Assembly: GCA_046765875.1 (NCBI GenBank)
Contig: JBKPSJ010000037.1
Span: forward strand, 1-24,588
Reading direction: 5' to 3'
DNA: 24,588 nucleotides
Source of the DNA: DASRHY01 sp046765875
GTDB taxonomy: Bacteria; Actinomycetota; Actinomycetes; Propionibacteriales; Kribbellaceae
Of this stretch, positions 7,185 through 14,730 are shown in pieces. The stretch's first letter is position 1, and every line of letters begins with the position of its first letter. The translations under genes and the position numbers were made by a program. The notes beneath the pieces were generated by a model that made no database searches, was not told the origin of the DNA, and was given only the letters and a program-made list of their open reading frames with translations.

Positions 7185-9014
7185 CTACTTGTACATCGCG
7201 TCGAGGATGTTGCGGTACGACTCCTCGACCGCCTTGCGCTTGAGCTTGAGACTGGGCGTCATCTCGCCGTCCTCGACGGTCAGGTCACGATCGAGGATGG
7301 TGAACTTCTTGATCGTCTCCCAGCGGTTCAGGTCCTTGTTCAGCTCGTCGATGTAGTGCTGGACCATCGCGCGAGCGGCGTCGGAGCCGACCACCTCGGC
7401 GTACGACCTGCCGGCCATTCCGTTCTGCTCGGCCCAGCCCTTCATCGCGTCCGGATCGAGCGCGACGAGCGCGGTGACGAAGTTCCGTTCGTTGCCGTGG
7501 ACAACGAACTGGCTCGCGTACGGGCAGATCGTCTTGAACTTGCCCTCGATCACCTGTGGCGCGACGTACTTGCCGCCGGAGGTCTTGAACAGGTCCTTTT
7601 TGCGATCGGTGATGACGAGCATTCCCTCGTCGAAGTGACCGATGTCGCCGGTGTGGAAGTACCCGTCGGAGTCGATCACCTCGGAGGTCTGCTCGGGCTG
7701 GTTGTGATAACCGCTCATCACGCCCGGGCCCTTGATCAGGATCTCGCCGTCCTCGGCGATCTTGATCTCGGTCGCCGGGAACGCCGGTCCGACCGTACCG
7801 AGCTTGTACCGGTCCAGCCGGTTGAGCGAGGAGCCGGCGGCGGTCTCGGTCAGCCCGTACCCCTCGAGGATCAGTAGCCCGGCGGCGTGGAACCACTCGG
7901 CCAGCGTTCGGTCGAGCGCGGCCGCACCGGACACGAAGAACCGGATCCGGCCGCCGAACCGCTCCCTGATCTTGGCCAGCACCAGCCGGTCGGCGACGCT
8001 GAACCGGGCGGCGAGCATGCCGCCGGGCTCCTTGCCCTGCTGTCGCAGCTTCGACACGTCGGTGCCGACCTTGAACGCCCAGTCGAACATCTTGGCTTTG
8101 GCACCGCCCTCGGCGGCCATCATCGTCTTGATCCGGGCGTGCGCCTTCTCGAAGATCCGCGGCGCGGCAGCCATGAACGTCGGCTTCACCACGGCCAGGT
8201 TCTCCACGATCTTGTCCACCCGGCCGTCGATCGCGGTCGGGAACCCGATCTGGAGCTGGACCGCGATCAGCGTCTGCCCGAACACGTGCGACAGCGGCAG
8301 CCACAGGTACTGCAGATCGTCCGGGCCGAGCGTGCGCATCCCCTCGACGGCCGCGCCCTCGTACGTCCACGCCGAATGCGGAAGTCGTACGCCCTTCGGC
8401 CGGCCGGTCGTACCCGAGGTGTAGATCAGCGTGCAGAGCTGGTCTGGCTTGATCTGCTCGATCCGGTTGTCGACAGCGCGTGGCTCGTCCGCGAGCAGCT
8501 TGTCGCCGAGCTTGTCCAGGTCCGCAAGCGTGATCACCCAGTCGCCGTCACGCTCGTCCGGGTCGCCGTCGATCAGCACCACCTTGCGCAGCGATGGCAG
8601 CTCGGTGCGGTGGATGCGCAGCTTGTCGACCTGGCCGGCGTCCTCGGCGAACACCACCTGTACGTCGGCGTCGGCCACGATGAACGCCACGTCGGCCGAG
8701 ATGGTCGTCGGGTAGATCGTCGTCGTCGCCGCTCCGGCCAATCCGATCGCCAGGTTGCACTCGACCCAGGCCAGCCGGGTGTTCGACGCGATCGCCACCC
8801 GCTGCTCCGGCTCCACACCGACCGCGATGAGCCCGGCCGCGCGCCGGCGTACCAGTTCGTCGAGTTGCTTCCAGGTAACGGCTTGCCACGTCTCGCCGAC
8901 GGGGTGCCGGAACGCCTCACGGCCGGGGCTCGCCGCCACCCGGTCGGCGAACATCTGCGCCAGATGCTCCTTGCGAGCGCTCAACACGGCGAGTTGACCA
9001 CCATCGACTACCAT
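7185..9014 (-). CDS. Long-chain fatty acid--CoA ligase (AMP-forming)
   Basis: A 609-residue adenylate-forming enzyme that activates fatty acids to acyl-AMP and then acyl-CoA, of the FadD15 / long-chain synthetase type. Core motifs: P-loop YTSGTTGRPKG (198-208), SGAAALD (362-368), GYGLTE (385-390), TGD (455-457), DRKKDLFKTSGGKYV (470-484) and, near the C-terminus, a lysine-rich MTPSLKLKRK segment that carries the usual catalytic lysine. No signal peptide or membrane segment is evident. The ATG at 9014 has GGGAGG five bases upstream. A 6-bp inverted repeat straddling a TACCGT -10-like box lies 14 bp further upstream and may be an operator. hemW follows after 9 bp. Confidence 0.94.
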   Translation of the reverse strand: MVVDGGQLAVLSARKEHLAQMFADRVAASPGREAFRHPVGETWQAVTWKQLDELVRRRAAGLIAVGVEPEQRVAIASNTRLAWVECNLAIGLAGAATTTIYPTTISADVAFIVADADVQVVFAEDAGQVDKLRIHRTELPSLRKVVLIDGDPDERDGDWVITLADLDKLGDKLLADEPRAVDNRIEQIKPDQLCTLIYTSGTTGRPKGVRLPHSAWTYEGAAVEGMRTLGPDDLQYLWLPLSHVFGQTLIAVQLQIGFPTAIDGRVDKIVENLAVVKPTFMAAAPRIFEKAHARIKTMMAAEGGAKAKMFDWAFKVGTDVSKLRQQGKEPGGMLAARFSVADRLVLAKIRERFGGRIRFFVSGAAALDRTLAEWFHAAGLLILEGYGLTETAAGSSLNRLDRYKLGTVGPAFPATEIKIAEDGEILIKGPGVMSGYHNQPEQTSEVIDSDGYFHTGDIGHFDEGMLVITDRKKDLFKTSGGKYVAPQVIEGKFKTICPYASQFVVHGNERNFVTALVALDPDAMKGWAEQNGMAGRSYAEVVGSDAARAMVQHYIDELNKDLNRWETIKKFTILDRDLTVEDGEMTPSLKLKRKAVEESYRNILDAMYK

Positions 9015-9027
9015 CGACGCCTCCCTC

Positions 9028-9050
9028 GGCTACGTAACCGAACGGTAGCC
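9028..9050. promoter_or_regulatory. Possible operator/promoter of the acyl-CoA ligase gene
   Basis: GGCTAC and GTAGCC form a 6-bp inverted repeat with an 11-bp spacer that itself holds the nested palindrome ACCG-AA-CGGT. The minus strand carries TACCGT (9042-9047), which could serve as a -10 box, so a bound repressor would block transcription. A TetR-type fatty-acid regulator would be a natural candidate, but nothing here identifies the protein. Confidence 0.35.
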
Positions 9051-9110
9051 AGAACCCCGCACTCCTGGCCACGACGGGTTCTGCAGGGTCGATTACGGTT
9101 CCGCATCAGG

Positions 9111-10142
9111 TCACCCGCGACGGCGCTGCAACTCCTCGGCGATCTGTACCGCGTTCAGCGCCGCACCCTTGCGAAGGTTGTCATTCGCAACAAAAAGCAC
9201 CACTCCACGTCCGCCCGGAACCGACTGGTCGGCGCGGATCCGCCCGACGTACGCCGGGTCCTTACCCGCGGCCAGCAACGGCGTCGGTACGTCGGCCAGC
9301 GCAACCCCCGGCGCGGACGCGAGCAACTCGGTGGCACGCTCCGGCGACAGCGGCTCGGCGAACTCGGCGTGGATCGACAGCGAGTGTCCGGTGAACACCG
9401 GTACCCGCACGCAAGTGCCCGCGACGAGCAGATCAGGGATGTGCAGGATCTTGCGGCTCTCGTTGCGAAGCTTCTGCTCCTCGTCGGTCTCACCGGTGCC
9501 GTCGGCAACGATCGAGCCGGCCACCGGCAACACGTTGAACGCGATCGGTGCGGCGTACACGCCCGGTTCGGGCAGTGTGGTGCCGTCCGTGCCGTGTGTC
9601 AGCGAGCTCGCGGTGTCGACGAGTCCGCGTACCTGACTGTCCAGTTCGGACACGCCGGCACCGCCCGAACCCGACACGGCCTGGTACGTCGCCACCACCA
9701 GCCGGGTCAGTCCGGCCTCGGCGTGCAGCGGTGCGAGCACCGGCATCCCGGCCATCGTGGTGCAGTTCGGGTTCGCGACGATGCCCTTCGGGGTGTGGTC
9801 CAGGTCGTCCGGGTTGACCTCGGACACCACCAGCGGGACCTCGGGATCCATCCGCCACGCCGAGGAGTTGTCGACCACGACGGCGCCAGCGGCCGCGACC
9901 TTCGGGGCGAGCTCGCGCGAGGCCGTCTTGCCGTTGGAGAACAACGCCAGGTCGAGACCGGTGAAGTCGGCCGTGGCCGAGTTCTCCACCGTGACCTTGT
10001 CGTCGCCCCACGGCAACTCGGTTCCCGCGGACCGGGCCGAGGCGAAGAACCGCACGTCGTCGACCGGGAACCGTCGCTCCGCCAGCAGCCGGCGCATCAC
10101 GCCGCCGACCTGGCCCGTCGCTCCGAAAACGCCTACACGCAT
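9111..10142 (-). CDS. asd: Aspartate-semialdehyde dehydrogenase
   Basis: NADPH-dependent enzyme reducing aspartyl phosphate to aspartate semialdehyde, the branch-point intermediate for lysine/diaminopimelate, threonine and methionine. The protein is 343 residues, normal for the family. The nucleotide site GVFGATGQVG is at the N-terminus; the catalytic cysteine is C127 in ANPNCTT, and the substrate-binding arginine and catalytic histidine lie in RVPVFTGHS (H253). ATG 10142 is preferred over the GTG two codons upstream because a TAGCCT box ends exactly 7 nt before it and no ribosome site is present. The aspartokinase gene, often next door in actinobacteria, is not on the visible minus-strand upstream side; that position holds the MOSC genes. 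Confidence 0.96.
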   Translation of the reverse strand: MRVGVFGATGQVGGVMRRLLAERRFPVDDVRFFASARSAGTELPWGDDKVTVENSATADFTGLDLALFSNGKTASRELAPKVAAAGAVVVDNSSAWRMDPEVPLVVSEVNPDDLDHTPKGIVANPNCTTMAGMPVLAPLHAEAGLTRLVVATYQAVSGSGGAGVSELDSQVRGLVDTASSLTHGTDGTTLPEPGVYAAPIAFNVLPVAGSIVADGTGETDEEQKLRNESRKILHIPDLLVAGTCVRVPVFTGHSLSIHAEFAEPLSPERATELLASAPGVALADVPTPLLAAGKDPAYVGRIRADQSVPGGRGVVLFVANDNLRKGAALNAVQIAEELQRRRG

Positions 10143-10149
10143 GCCCACG

Positions 10150-10155
10150 AGGCTA
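10150..10155 (-). promoter_or_regulatory. Possible -10 element for leaderless asd
   Basis: On the minus strand TAGCCT is followed by 7 nt and then the asd ATG (10142). There is no Shine-Dalgarno sequence. No convincing -35 is seen. Confidence 0.4.
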
Positions 10156-10207
10156 TCCGACCCGCTCGAGGACCGGACGGCCTGCGACCGCCCATTGGAC
10201 GGCAGAC

Positions 10208-10834
10208 TCAGCGCCGGCTGGCAACACGTTCGGCGTACCGGTGCATCTCGGGGTCGAGTTCGATACCCGCGTCGAGTATCGCCGCCATCCGGGCCGGCTC
10301 CGGGTCGTACAGCGAATGAGCGACCGTGACGTCGTGGTCCGGCCTGAACAGGATCGTCACCGGATCGCCCGAGCCGACGGTGCCGGTACGCAGCACCTTG
10401 AGGTATGCGCCCGGCCGCCGCTCACGGGTGAACCGCCTGATCCAGCGCGGGATGCCCATCCGGTGCTCGAAGGTGACGCAAGGAACCCGTGGCGACCGGA
10501 CCTCGACCTCGATCTCGCCGAGCCGCCACCTTTCGCCGATCAGGGCGTTGCTGACGTCGAGCCCGACCGTGTCCAGGTTCTCGCCGAACAACCCGTTCGG
10601 GATCTGGCGGTCGAGCTCAGCCTCCCACCAGTCGATGTCCTCGCGGGCGTACAGGTACAGCGCCTGGTCGGGACCACCGTGGTGCTTGGTGTCGCACTGG
10701 GTGTCGCCGGCAAGCCCGAGCTCGTGCACCGCGACCCGTCCCGGCTGCGGCCGCTTGTCGATCGCGGTCTTGCCGACGTCCTTCGGGCCGGGCAGCAGCG
10801 CATGCACCACGTTCACTGCGATCAACTCGGCCAT
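10208..10834 (-). CDS. MOSC domain-containing protein (YiiM-like), copy 1
   Basis: A 208-residue stand-alone MOSC-domain protein of the YiiM type. Family members bind molybdenum cofactor and detoxify N-hydroxylated purines or related compounds (family knowledge). Visible hallmarks are HHGGPDQALYLYAREDIDWW (51-70), GLFGENL (81-87), and the conserved cysteine C119 in PRVPCVTFEHRM, the likely molybdenum ligand. The start is the ATG at 10834; the frame is open further upstream but only antisense to copy 2's coding region. It lies 41 bp after a paralogue that is about half identical by eye. This copy has CDTKH before the HGG motif, which the other lacks. The physiological substrate is unknown. Confidence 0.88.
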   Translation of the reverse strand: MAELIAVNVVHALLPGPKDVGKTAIDKRPQPGRVAVHELGLAGDTQCDTKHHGGPDQALYLYAREDIDWWEAELDRQIPNGLFGENLDTVGLDVSNALIGERWRLGEIEVEVRSPRVPCVTFEHRMGIPRWIRRFTRERRPGAYLKVLRTGTVGSGDPVTILFRPDHDVTVAHSLYDPEPARMAAILDAGIELDPEMHRYAERVASRR

Positions 10835-10875
10835 GCGCGCTATCGTCACCCGGCCGCCGCGTCCGGCGCGAACGG

Positions 10876-11496
10876 TTATTCGCAGCCGATCCGCTCCGCC
10901 TGGTGCCGCAGGTCGCCGGACAGATCGGTGCCCGAGTCGAGCAGCGAGCGCATCGCGGCGGGTGTTCCACGCGGGAAGACGTCGGCGATCGTCACGCCGT
11001 GGTTCGGGCGATGGATGACGCGGATCGGGTCGCCGGCGGCCACCGAGCCCGTGCGGACGACCTTCAGGTACGCACCGGGACAGCCATGGTCGGTGAATCT
11101 CTTGATCCAGCGCGGCTCCCTCATCCGGTACGAGAAGTTGCCGCACGGGATTCGCGGCTCCCGGACTTCGACGACGACCTGCGGACCGATCCGCCAGCGT
11201 TCGCCGATCAGTGCGCCGGTGACGTCGGTCCCGGCCGTGGTCAGGTTCTCGCCGAACAGCCCGGGCGGTATCTCGCGCTCCAGCTCGGCCGCCCACCAGT
11301 CCTCGTCCTCGCTCGCGTACGCGTACAGGGCCTTGTCGGATCCGCCATGCGACGGCAGCGTCTGTACGTCGCCGTCCAGCCCGAGCGTTGACACGGCGAC
11401 CGGCCCGTCGACCGGGCGCTTGTCGATGCCGGTCATGCGACGCGGTCCCTTGACGAGCTCGTGGACCACGTTCACGGCGAGCAGGCGTCCGCTCAT
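10876..11496 (-). CDS. MOSC domain-containing protein (YiiM-like), copy 2
   Basis: A 206-residue paralogue immediately upstream of copy 1, with the same architecture: SHGGSDKALYAYASEDEDWW (49-68), GLFGENL (79-85), and the conserved cysteine C118 in PRIPCGNFSYRM. Both copies keep the putative cofactor cysteine and neither is truncated, so both are likely active. The ATG at 11496 is used; GAAG lies only two bases upstream, so initiation may be leaderless or weak. The two genes are spaced by 41 bp and could be co-transcribed. Tandem divergence suggests different substrates or expression, which is inference. Confidence 0.88.
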   Translation of the reverse strand: MSGRLLAVNVVHELVKGPRRMTGIDKRPVDGPVAVSTLGLDGDVQTLPSHGGSDKALYAYASEDEDWWAAELEREIPPGLFGENLTTAGTDVTGALIGERWRIGPQVVVEVREPRIPCGNFSYRMREPRWIKRFTDHGCPGAYLKVVRTGSVAAGDPIRVIHRPNHGVTIADVFPRGTPAAMRSLLDSGTDLSGDLRHQAERIGCE

Positions 11497-11565
11497 ATCT
11501 TCATGATCGGACTGTCGCGGCGTGCCCGACTTGATCGATTTTGCTGTCAGTCCTCTACCGCCCCG

Positions 11566-11652
11566 GCGTTCATCGGTCGCTTCTGGTCAGCTGCGCGAGC
11601 GGGCGGAGTGACCGCCGACGTGCAGGGCTGACCAGAAGCGGCCGATGAACGC
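11566..11652. terminator. 87-bp hairpin element, possible terminator of lepA-kinase unit
   Basis: Two 26-bp arms (11566-11591 and 11627-11652) are inverted copies differing at a single base, around a 35-bp spacer that contains a second hairpin, GGCGG-N5-CCGCC (11602-11616). The element starts 8 bp after the stop codon of the minus-strand kinase gene. A stem this long would stop transcription or be cut by RNase III; no T-tract follows. The mismatch is a G-U pair in plus-strand RNA but C-A in minus-strand RNA. It may instead be a small dispersed palindromic repeat. Confidence 0.6.
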
Positions 11653-11660
11653 AAGACGGG

Positions 11661-12593
11661 TCAGTCCTGTACGGCCTTGGCGATGGTGAGGCTGGTCGTG
11701 ATCCAGTCGCGGGACTCAGTGTCGACGGGGCCGCCGGCCAAGTCCTCGATCGCCCAGCTGACGTTGAACATCTCCCGTACGATCACCCAGTCGCGAGCCC
11801 GGTCCTCGTCCAGCCCGGCTACGTCGACGACGGTGTGGAACCGGCGCCGGATCGCGGCCCGAACGTCACCGGAGCGCGTGATCTGGTCCCAGATGTTCCA
11901 CAGCAGCGGGGCGACCTCGTAGTGCGGATCACCGGACAGCCCCTTCGGGTCGATCACCAGCCAGGGCTCGCGGTCGGCGCCGAGCACGTTCAACTGGTGC
12001 AGGTCGCCGTGGATCAGCGTGCCGTCACAGTCCGGGTCGTCAAGAAAGTCGCGCGCTAGCGAGCCGGCATGCTCGACGTATCGGCGTGGAACCGGCGCGT
12101 CGACCGGCAGTGCGAGCAGGTCGTCGGCCCACCTGCGCACGTACGACGAAAGCGTGCGGAACTGCGGTCCGGCCGGGACGTGCAGCCGGTGATAGAAGCC
12201 CGCCACGATCTCGCAGCCCTCGAGCACAGGGACGGTCCTCAGGTCCTCCGGGTGCAGCCGCTCGAGCAGCAGCGCGAACCGGCGCGGATCGGCCCGGAGC
12301 AGCCGGACAGCCCCGTCGCCGTTCCAGGTCCGCAGCACCAGGTGCTCGTGCTCGCTCTCCTCGTCAGGGAGGTGGACCTTGAGGGCGGCCGGCGTACCGT
12401 CCGTCGTCAGCACGGGAACAATCAGCGCACCCTCACCGTGCGTCGACGGCCCGTCGACCACGAGCTCCCACTCTGCGAGCAGGTCGCGAACCATGCGCTG
12501 CAGGCCGTCCAGCCAGGCCGCCCAGCGCTCGCCGCGGTCGGCGAAGCGGCGGAACCGGTCCGGGATCTCGACGGCCGGTACGGCATGGCTCAT
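11661..12593 (-). CDS. Aminoglycoside/hydroxyurea-type kinase, APH(6) family
   Basis: A 310-residue cytoplasmic kinase of the APH(6)/hydroxyurea phosphotransferase family, which includes streptomycin 6-kinases. The nucleotide lysine appears to be K72 (AALKVHL), the catalytic loop is IHGDLHQLNVL (H195, D197, N202), and the metal-binding aspartate is D215 in VIDPKGLSGDPHYE. Activity against streptomycin cannot be concluded: many chromosomal homologues have unknown substrates. The ATG at 12593 is 8 bp downstream of the lepA stop with only a weak GAAGAAG site, so translation probably depends on coupling to lepA. A long hairpin follows its stop. Confidence 0.85.
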   Translation of the reverse strand: MSHAVPAVEIPDRFRRFADRGERWAAWLDGLQRMVRDLLAEWELVVDGPSTHGEGALIVPVLTTDGTPAALKVHLPDEESEHEHLVLRTWNGDGAVRLLRADPRRFALLLERLHPEDLRTVPVLEGCEIVAGFYHRLHVPAGPQFRTLSSYVRRWADDLLALPVDAPVPRRYVEHAGSLARDFLDDPDCDGTLIHGDLHQLNVLGADREPWLVIDPKGLSGDPHYEVAPLLWNIWDQITRSGDVRAAIRRRFHTVVDVAGLDEDRARDWVIVREMFNVSWAIEDLAGGPVDTESRDWITTSLTIAKAVQD

Positions 12594-12601
12594 CCGGCGC
12601 G

Positions 12602-14518
12602 CTACTTCTTCGCCTTGTCCGGGCTGTCGCTGGTACGGAGAGCGGCGATGAAGGCTTCCTGCGGCACCTCGACCCGGCCCACCATCTTCATCCGCTTCTT
12701 GCCCTCCTTCTGCTTCTCCAGCAGCTTGCGCTTGCGGGTGATGTCACCGCCGTAGCACTTGGCGAGTACGTCCTTGCGCATCGCGCGGATCGTCTCCCGG
12801 GCGATCACACGGGACCCGATCGCGGCCTGGATCGGTACCTCGAACTGCTGCCGCGGGATCAGCTCCTTGAGCTTGCCGGCCAGCGCGACGCCGTAGTTGT
12901 ACGCGTTGTCGCGGTGCACGATCGCTGAGAACGCGTCGACGGCGTCGCCGTGCAGCAGGATGTCGACCTTGACCAGCTGCGCCTCCTGCTCGCCGCTCGG
13001 CTCGTAGTCCAGCGACGCGTAGCCCTTGGTCTTCGACTTGAGCTGGTCGAAGAAGTCGAACACGATCTCGGCCAGCGGCAGCATGTACCGCAGCTCGACG
13101 CGGTCCTCGGACAGGTAGTCGATCCCCTGCAGCTGGCCGCGCTTGTTCTGGCAGAGCTCCATGATCGGCCCGATGTAGTCGGCCGGGCTCAGGATGGTCG
13201 CCTTCACCACCGGCTCGTACACCGTCTCGACCTTGCCGTCGGGGAACTCGCTGGGGTTGGTGACGGTGTGCTCGGAGCCGTCCTCCATCACCACCCGGTA
13301 GACGACGTTGGGTGCGGTCGAGATCAGGTCCAGGTCGAACTCGCGCTCGAGCCGCTCGCGCACGATCTCCATGTGCAGTAGGCCGAGGAAGCCGCAGCGG
13401 AAGCCGAACCCGAGCGCGCCGGACGTCTCCGGCTCGTACTGCAACGCGGCGTCGTTGAGCTGCAGCTTGTCGAGCGCGTCGCGCAGGTCGGGGTAGTCGT
13501 CGCCGTCGATCGGGTACAGCCCCGCGTACACCATCGGTTTGGGTTGCTGGTACCCGCTGAGCGGCTCCGTGGCGCCGCGCTGCGCCGAGGTGACAGTGTC
13601 GCCTACCCGGGATTGGCGAACCTCCTTCACGCCGGTGATCAGGTAGCCGACCTCGCCGACGCCGAGGTCGCTGGCCTTCATCGGCTCCGGCGAGATCACG
13701 CCGACCTCGAGCATCTCGTGTACCGCACCGGTCGACATCATCTTGATCCGGTCCCGGTGGGTGAGCTTGCCGTCGACCACCCGTACGTAGGTGACCACGC
13801 CGCGATAGGTGTCGTACACCGAGTCGAAGATCAGCGCCCGCGGCGGGGCGTCCGCGTTACCCTTCGGCGGGTCGACCTGGCTGACGATCTCGTCGAGAAG
13901 CTCCCGTACGCCCTCGCCGGTCTTCGCCGACACCTGGAGTACGTCGGACGGGTCGCAGCCGATGATGTGCGCCAGTTCGGCCGCGTACTTCTCCGGCTGC
14001 GCGCTCGGCAGGTCGATCTTGTTGAGCACCGGGATGATGTGCAGGTCCGCGTTCAGAGCGAGGTACAGGTTCGCCAGTGTCTGCGCTTCGATCCCCTGCG
14101 CGGCGTCGACCAGCAGCACCGCGCCCTCGCACGCCTCCAGCGACCGCGACACCTCGTAGGTGAAGTCGACGTGGCCGGGCGTGTCGATCATGTTCAGCAC
14201 GTAAGCCGTACCGTCCTCGGCGGTGAACGGGAGCCGTACCGCCTGCGACTTGATCGTGATGCCACGCTCGCGCTCGATGTCCATCCGGTCCAGGTACTGC
14301 GCACGCATCGCCCGCTCGTCGACGACACCGGTGATCTGCAGCATCCGGTCGGCCAGCGTCGACTTGCCGTGGTCGATGTGGGCGATGATGCAGAAGTTCC
14401 GGATCAGCGACGGGTCGGTATGACCTGGCGGCGGTGCGGCTCGGCCTGCGGGCACGGATGACGTCCAGTCGAATTCAAGGGGATGGATGGCAACCTCGCC
14501 ATCATCCCACGCGCACAT
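12602..14518 (-). CDS. lepA: Elongation factor 4 (LepA), ribosomal back-translocase GTPase
   Basis: A 638-residue translational GTPase. G motifs: G1 AHIDHGKST (46-54), G2 RGIT (85-88), G3 DTPGH (112-116), G4 NKID (166-169) and G5 SAK (197-199). The EF-G-like domains follow, then the LepA-specific C-terminal domain (YNYGVALAGKLKELIPRQQF, SRVIARETI, CYGGDITRKRKLLEKQKEGKKRMK). The frame is open to 14815, but the ATG at 14518 is chosen because GGAGG lies 9 nt upstream and the preceding frame shows no family similarity. The extra about 35 residues before the GTPase core are usual in actinobacteria. The kinase gene follows within 8 bp. A possible -10, TATTTT, lies on the minus strand about 160 bp upstream. 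Confidence 0.97.
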   Translation of the reverse strand: MCAWDDGEVAIHPLEFDWTSSVPAGRAAPPPGHTDPSLIRNFCIIAHIDHGKSTLADRMLQITGVVDERAMRAQYLDRMDIERERGITIKSQAVRLPFTAEDGTAYVLNMIDTPGHVDFTYEVSRSLEACEGAVLLVDAAQGIEAQTLANLYLALNADLHIIPVLNKIDLPSAQPEKYAAELAHIIGCDPSDVLQVSAKTGEGVRELLDEIVSQVDPPKGNADAPPRALIFDSVYDTYRGVVTYVRVVDGKLTHRDRIKMMSTGAVHEMLEVGVISPEPMKASDLGVGEVGYLITGVKEVRQSRVGDTVTSAQRGATEPLSGYQQPKPMVYAGLYPIDGDDYPDLRDALDKLQLNDAALQYEPETSGALGFGFRCGFLGLLHMEIVRERLEREFDLDLISTAPNVVYRVVMEDGSEHTVTNPSEFPDGKVETVYEPVVKATILSPADYIGPIMELCQNKRGQLQGIDYLSEDRVELRYMLPLAEIVFDFFDQLKSKTKGYASLDYEPSGEQEAQLVKVDILLHGDAVDAFSAIVHRDNAYNYGVALAGKLKELIPRQQFEVPIQAAIGSRVIARETIRAMRKDVLAKCYGGDITRKRKLLEKQKEGKKRMKMVGRVEVPQEAFIAALRTSDSPDKAKK

Positions 14519-14692
14519 CGTGACCGGCCTCCTGCGCCCGGGGTGGAGCCGATCCACGGCCTCAGGATCGTCGAACGGTTGTTCGTCACCCCAGGCGCAT
14601 CGGTCTCGCTGATCGTGATCGGGCCGGGCGACGACCCCTGCGTACGGGTGGCACCACAAGGCCTGACCACCGAGCGGCAGTCTGAAAATAGG

Positions 14693-14722
14693 CCGACAGC
14701 GGTGCGGGCCGGCGGCTAATGT
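14693..14722 (+). promoter_or_regulatory. Promoter of the second kinase gene
   Basis: CCGACA (14693-14698), an 18-bp spacer and TAATGT (14717-14722) form a plausible -35/-10 pair. The -10 ends 8 nt before the ATG at 14731, so the transcript may be leaderless. Confidence 0.5.
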
Positions 14723-14730
14723 CTTGACGC

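Noticed and set aside
7887..10319. An 810-residue plus-strand open frame.
   Set aside because: It is antisense to the acyl-CoA ligase and asd genes, whose motifs are clear, and its composition is Arg/His/Gln-rich like a shadow frame.
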